DNA of 49,937 nucleotides from assembly GCF_001039355.2 (NCBI RefSeq), contig NW_019773543.1, positions 5,929 to 55,865 on the forward strand. Direction: 5' to 3'. How positions within the stretch are numbered: the stretch's first letter is position 1; each line of letters starts with the position of its first letter. Shown here in pieces: positions 45,422 through 49,937 of this stretch. A program made the translations under genes and the position numbers. The DNA comes from Lingula anatina (lineage: Eukaryota > Brachiopoda > Lingulata > Lingulida > Lingulidae). A model generated the notes under the pieces. The model was not told the DNA's origin, ran no database searches, and saw nothing but the letters and a program-made list of their open reading frames with translations.

Positions 45422-46701
45422 TTATGAAGGTTAATGCTAATACTAATTATGAAACAGAGGCTGACCAGATCTTTGATTATAGTTCAATGAACCTATATCG
45501 CTCGATGAAGTTGTAAATACTGTGAAATTACTCAGAAATAATAAGTCACCCGGGCCAGACACTTGCTAAATGAATACATAAAATCATCTATACATATTAT
45601 GGCACCATTATATTTAATCAGGAGTGGATTCAGGCTGTCTTCTGGGTCTTCCAGAAGACGGTCAGATTTTCAAGTTTTTATTGATAGGTATCTAATTTTT
45701 TTTTGTTGGAAGACGGTCAAAAATGGAGGATGGATCAACAAAGTTAATTTGGAAGACTGTCAGAAAACATCTCTGGATCCACCCCTGTTAATGTAGTATT
45801 TGATTCTGGAATTGTACCAGATGCATGGCTTAATGGACCCAATAAGCCAATATATAAAAATAAAGGATTAGCTCATGAACCATAAAACTACAGGCCTATT
45901 TCCTTGTTAAGTAGTTTAGCCAAGGTGTTCACATCGATTCTGAGCAAAAGGCTAACTACTTACTCAGATAGCACAGATATATTAAAGGAGAATCAAAGTG
46001 GATTTACAGCTAATTATTCAACAGCTGATAATATCTTTACTTTGTACTCTTTGATTGAATTATCATTCTTAAAAAGAATAAGTTATATTGTGCTTTTGTA
46101 GATTTTAAACCCGCCTTCAATAAGATATGGAAAATTGGATTATGGAGAAAATTATTTAGTTACCAAATAAGTGGGAAATGCCTAAGGGTTATTATGTCTA
46201 TTATGAATATGTACAATAAATGCAAATCAAACATTACTTATAACGGACGTTTCTCAGAATATTTCCCTTGTCAAAATGGAGTTAGACAAGGGGCAAATTT
46301 ATCTCCCTTGCTCTTTGCTCTCTATCTTAATGATTTAGAGGATTTTCTATCCAACCAAAATGTTGTTGGTTTACAGACCATAACTGATGAGCTTGAAAGT
46401 GGGCTTGATGTGTATATCAAAATTATGGTGATACTTTACACAGATGATACATTACTGGTGTCAGAGACCAAAGATGATCTTCAATATCAACTTGATTGCT
46501 TTTTTGAATACTTTTCAAATTGGAAATTGCAGGTAAACACTTACAAGAATAAAATACTAATATTTGGAAAAGGGAAACAACCTAAAGAATTGTCATTTAA
46601 ATATAATAATTATGACATTGAAATTGTCAGAAGCTTTAAATATTTGGGCTTTTTTATATCTAGAACTGGATCATTTTATTCTACGCGAAAAAATGTAGTA
46701 C
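45422..46701 (+). pseudogene. LINE reverse transcriptase, central piece
   Basis: Recognisable motifs in order are NNKSPGPD (about 45537-45560), YRPISLLSSLAKVFTSILSKRL, ENQSGF, FSEYFPCQNGVRQGANLSP, YLNDLEDFL, the polymerase motif YTDD (normally YADD) at about 46437-46448, and FKYLGFF. Stops and frameshifts occur (after LSFLKRISYIVLL at 46101, for example), and a 169-bp element at 45619-45787 splits it. Confidence 0.85.
45619..45787. mobile_element. Miniature element with CAGGRGTGGATYCAG ends
   Basis: It begins CAGGAGTGGATTCAG and ends CTGGATCCACCCCTG, and is flanked on both sides by TTAAT (45614-45618 and 45788-45792), a likely 5-bp target duplication. Reverse transcriptase-like reading stops on one side and resumes on the other. 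Confidence 0.9.
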
Positions 46702-46742
46702 AATGTACCAAGGAGTTATCTGTTATAACTCCTTGAATGTAC
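46702..46742. mobile_element. 27-bp palindrome between 7-bp direct repeats
   Basis: AATGTAC (46702-46708), then a palindrome beginning CAAGGAGTTAT and ending ATAACTCCTTG (46709-46735), then AATGTAC again (46736-46742). It adds 34 bases to the reverse transcriptase and shifts its frame. It looks like two element termini left next to each other. Confidence 0.7.
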
Positions 46743-47130
46743 AGAGGGTGACCAGAATTATGTTTGACATTTATAAAAAAGCTAGACAACTAAAATTATC
46801 AATTAAATGCCAACTAGACCTCTTTGATAAGATGATAGTATCACTGTAGTTATATGGAGCTGAGATATTGGGATATGAAAACTTACATTTAATAGAAAAA
46901 GTGCATTTTAAATTTCGTAAGGCCACATTTTTTTTATTTTTATGAATGACATCCTCTGGGGACCCCGAAATCGGTGCGAGAGGGCGAAAAAAAAAAACAA
47001 AAAATTAATGGATTAAACTTCTAAATGGCAAGAATACAAATTTGTCCCGATGGTTTATAGATTATTGTATGCACTAAATACAAATCATAATACTTCGAAG
47101 TTTAAATGGCTGGTGTGTTGTCACAGCCAT
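46743..47130 (+). pseudogene. LINE reverse transcriptase, C-terminal piece
   Basis: The reading VTRIMFDIYKKARQLKLSI, then CQLDLFDKMIV, LYGAEILGYENLHLIEKVHF and, in another frame, MVYRLLYALNTN with KFKWLVC, fits the thumb and downstream region of LINE reverse transcriptases. Frameshifts and a stop (TAG in the L-YG motif region) break it. Confidence 0.75.
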
Positions 47131-47199
47131 AAGAATTTTCGTGCTACATTGCATTGTGATGTGACAAGTGAACAACTAACACAGTCGATACCATATGTG

Positions 47200-49937
47200 T
47201 TCTTCACTTCATGTCTTATCCTGAACTCACCGATAAAGTTTGCCAACAGAATATATAACAAAACCATCTAAGAAAAGTGCCCTGATGGAAGATGACACTC
47301 AGTGTACAGAACGTTTGATGAAAATTCCGACTTTTCTCAGCGTCACCACTTGCAAGCGCCATATATAAACATTGTTTAGTGTAGATGGCGCTGTGCAAGA
47401 GGTGAGACTTTGTATTTGTAATGGACTGCGACCAAGATACTTGTGCAAGGCGGGAGGGGGGTTTGGCATCGCAACAGATATGACCAGGGTCCAGCCACTG
47501 TGATATATAAAAAATTATTGTGATACTCCGGAGAAATTATAAGAAAGATTATCGTATCAGCGCCCTCTATCATTTATCGCTGTCTTCACTAGCACAATAT
47601 GATGAAATTCATGGACACCGTCACAATCATGTTGAGACAGACTCTGAAGACAAATACTGTAGCATTAACCCTGTTGTAACTCAACTTCCTCGATTCTCCC
47701 GGACCATTACGTACCTGTCGACATTGACAATTGCCAGAGAGGAAGATTCCCGGGCAAGACCCACGCCCTCCACCCCGACGCACACCCACACACACAAAAC
47801 TATTTTTTATGCTTTGGAAAGTAACGCCTCGGTTAGAATTGTGTAGGACCTAGTTAGCAGTTTGCTATAATAAAATACTCTGACTTTACAAAATGATATA
47901 GAAAAATCAAATAAGCAATTAAGAAATTTATTAAATTCCACTTAGAGTCATTCAATATTTTAAGAATTTCATCGGCTAGGCCTATTTAACAACTTGGTCA
48001 TAGCCTACTAACAGCCTATTTTTAATCAATAATTAAAACAAGTCAATTTTTGCGCTCCGATATTTCGGTCTCCGTTGTGTGGCTTGTTCAAAAATAGCAA
48101 ACTTTGACTCCACGTAGATTCTGTCGGCACTTTATGTTCCATTTGTAACGTAGCGTTGACGCTTTGCCAGTTAATTTTTCAGTGCTGCGTTTTTAGTAAT
48201 GGCGCTCTTTCTAAATAGACGTCATCTTTAAAGTTCATCTTTGTGAATTACTATAGTAAAAACATACGGTAGTTATATAAGTAAAAAAGATCAATCTGTA
48301 CAGTTTTTTAGAGACAAAAATTGTAAAAGTTTGTATAACCTGGTGTGTTAAAGTTAAAGGACATCAGTAAACACCCGAACGCTCTCAAAACTCAATTTCC
48401 CCGACTCTCCCAAACCTTTTATACCATCATCATACCCTCCCCCCATCATTTTTGTGCCGCTTCATTTCAACATATTCCTTTTAATCTAACTTTCTCTATT
48501 GAATGGTTCGTCGACATCTAATTTAAACTAAAATAGCATATTGTCATTTACTGAATGGTTCGTCGACATCTAATTTAAACTAAAATAGCATACTGTCATT
48601 TCGAATGACTTAGGTCATTTCTTTATAAACCTTTCAGCCGTCTCACCGTCTTGCGTTATGTCTTCACTAACACAATTGGCTGATATTTGTGGAGTCCGTC
48701 ACAATCATGGTTGAGACAGCATCAAAATCAACACTCCGCAGCCTCTGGCTACCCTCTACCAGGGCCATAGCGTTTCTGGTTAAATAGATGGCTAATCTCT
48801 GTACTGTAAAAGCAAAAAATATCCACAGCATAATAACTGCGGAATATGGCTCATTTGAAATGTCTTCACAGTGACAGAGAACGTATTATGGGTTACATGT
48901 AGCAAGAAAGATTAAGAGGTTAAAACACGTGCGAAAGAGGTGGAGAAAAGTTAAAATAGGTTTAATTGAGACATTAATAAAATCGAAAAACAAATTAATT
49001 CAATTACAAGCTACTACTACTACATTTTGATGGACAATATTAAATTACACACAAGCATCTAGAACTTAAGTCGGAAATCACCACTGGAGAGATTATCATT
49101 ATCAGCGTTCTTATCATTATCAGCCAAGGCTACATTTTTCACAGACGCCGTACGATGAAATCGAAATCAATTTTTCGTATATTTTGTACCGTAAAAGTGT
49201 CTATGGGCTAGCATGCTTACGTTCGGTACGGGCGACGTACTATTTCTCCAACATGACCTTGAAGTTAAGTGACGGACGCCCCACGAGTAGGGGCATATGG
49301 GCAATACATGGACACCATACGGACATTGTATACGACAAATGAAACCTAGGATCGGATATGTGGTAAATTTTTTTAATATATTTGGTCTGGAATTATGCGT
49401 ACAATTTTTGAAATGTTTGCGGGCGCACCTGAGAGAAATTTCAGTGTGATATTTTTTATAATTATCAAAAACTGTTTGTGCGCGCGCGTTTGTGTCTGTG
49501 TGTGGGAGGGAGGGGGTTGGTCCTCCTACATCCATCCCCGTTATCCCCCCCCCCCTTTATAAGGATAATGAAACCAGATCCGCTCATTGCTCAATCGATT
49601 GGTTTCCTAGATTTAATTGTATTGTCATCACACCCACGTGCAGTGAGTTTTACTTATATACAGCCTATGCCAGTAATATATTGCCTTCTATACTACTACT
49701 CTTATACTACTACTCTCGCTACTGCTACATCATCTTGTAGGCCTACTACTACATGCACTGGTACTACTACTTACACTGCCACAGGTATGCTGAGATGAGT
49801 TTCTAGAAGTCTCTAATTAGATGCTGTCGGGGACAACCTGAAAATATCTGTTCCCCGTGAGTTAGTACGACTGCTGTAACGAACTGATATTTTAGTATGT
49901 CTCCCTTCCTCTCTCCTACATCCATCCCCGTTATCCC
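47200..49937. other. Terminal region with short repeats, no gene recognised
   Basis: A block like TGTCTTCACTA-CACAAT followed by CCGTCACAATCATG-TTGAGACAG occurs at 47581-47642 and again at 48659-48720. A phrase beginning CTACATCCATCCCCGTTATCCC occurs at 49526 and at the window end, about 390 bases apart, so a larger repeat may continue to the right. TAC trinucleotide runs lie at 49690-49770. Short open frames exist, but none has recognisable similarity. Confidence 0.45.
48501..48604. repeat. 52-bp tandem duplication
   Basis: The text starting GAATGGTTCGTCGACATCTA occurs at 48501 and 48553, with one or two differences over the 52-base unit. Confidence 0.9.

Larger units (their letters stand above)
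43861..47200 (+). mobile_element. Decayed LINE retrotransposon with nested insertions
   Basis: An ORF1-like fragment (43865-44135) and reverse transcriptase pieces (about 44460-44870, 45422-45618, 45788-46701, 46743-47130) lie in order on the plus strand, separated by later insertions at 44876-45421 (itself nested), 45619-45787 and 46709-46735. The endonuclease domain expected between ORF1 and the reverse transcriptase is not recognisable, so this region is deleted or very decayed. The 3' end is not sharply defined. The element cannot be active. Confidence 0.85.

Overview
This is animal nuclear DNA. Genes are interrupted by GT-AG introns, the sequence is AT-rich (about 35% GC by eye), and it carries LINE, Penelope-like and many short inverted-repeat elements plus assembly gaps. 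Repeats of the GTTGGGCCAAC type and the high divergence between duplicated segments suggest a highly heterozygous marine invertebrate, such as a bivalve or other lophotrochozoan, or a lancelet. I cannot name the species.

The main content is a tandem family encoding an unusual member of the IRE1/RNase L group. Gene B (14067-20880, plus strand, 10 exons, 1008 residues in my model) encodes, in order: a signal peptide, a Thr/Ser-rich mucin-like ectodomain, one transmembrane helix, a tail with 17 cysteines, about five ubiquitin-like folds, a protein kinase domain and a C-terminal KEN ribonuclease domain. Gene A (828-8828) has the same exons from the ubiquitin-like array to the stop codon. Its first exon is not visible and probably lies left of the window. 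A third, broken copy (about 25440-27320) keeps an intact last KEN exon, but the preceding exon lies downstream of it, out of order. Both full copies keep the KEN residues Tyr, Arg, Asn and His at RNase L-like spacing. Both also keep the kinase residues needed for nucleotide binding, with HMD in place of HRD. A 79-base exon in each gene, too short for ORF calling, restores the reading frame and supplies the conserved KEN tryptophan.

Layout. 1-200: palindromic tandem repeat. 828-8828: gene A, with a large foldback element in one intron. 8829-11100: 3' flank shared with gene B. 11100-14046: spacer with a 17-base gap and a 60-bp tandem repeat. 14067-20880: gene B. 20881-23165: shared 3' flank. 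23166-25440: spacer with a possible first exon of another gene. 25440-27320: third copy, interrupted by GC-rich DNA. 28525-29119: gap. 29285-33062: palindromic repeats. 35877-38960 and 38988-43406: two copies of one segment, probably unmerged haplotypes because the first is bounded by single unknown bases. A Penelope-like element is present only in the second copy. 43861-47200: a decayed LINE with at least four nested insertions. 47200-49937: short repeats, with no gene recognised.

Inferred function: gene B looks like a membrane receptor that could couple an outside signal, through ubiquitin-like modules and kinase-driven dimerisation, to RNA cleavage, by analogy with IRE1 and RNase L. The sequence supports the domain order. 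The biology is inference.
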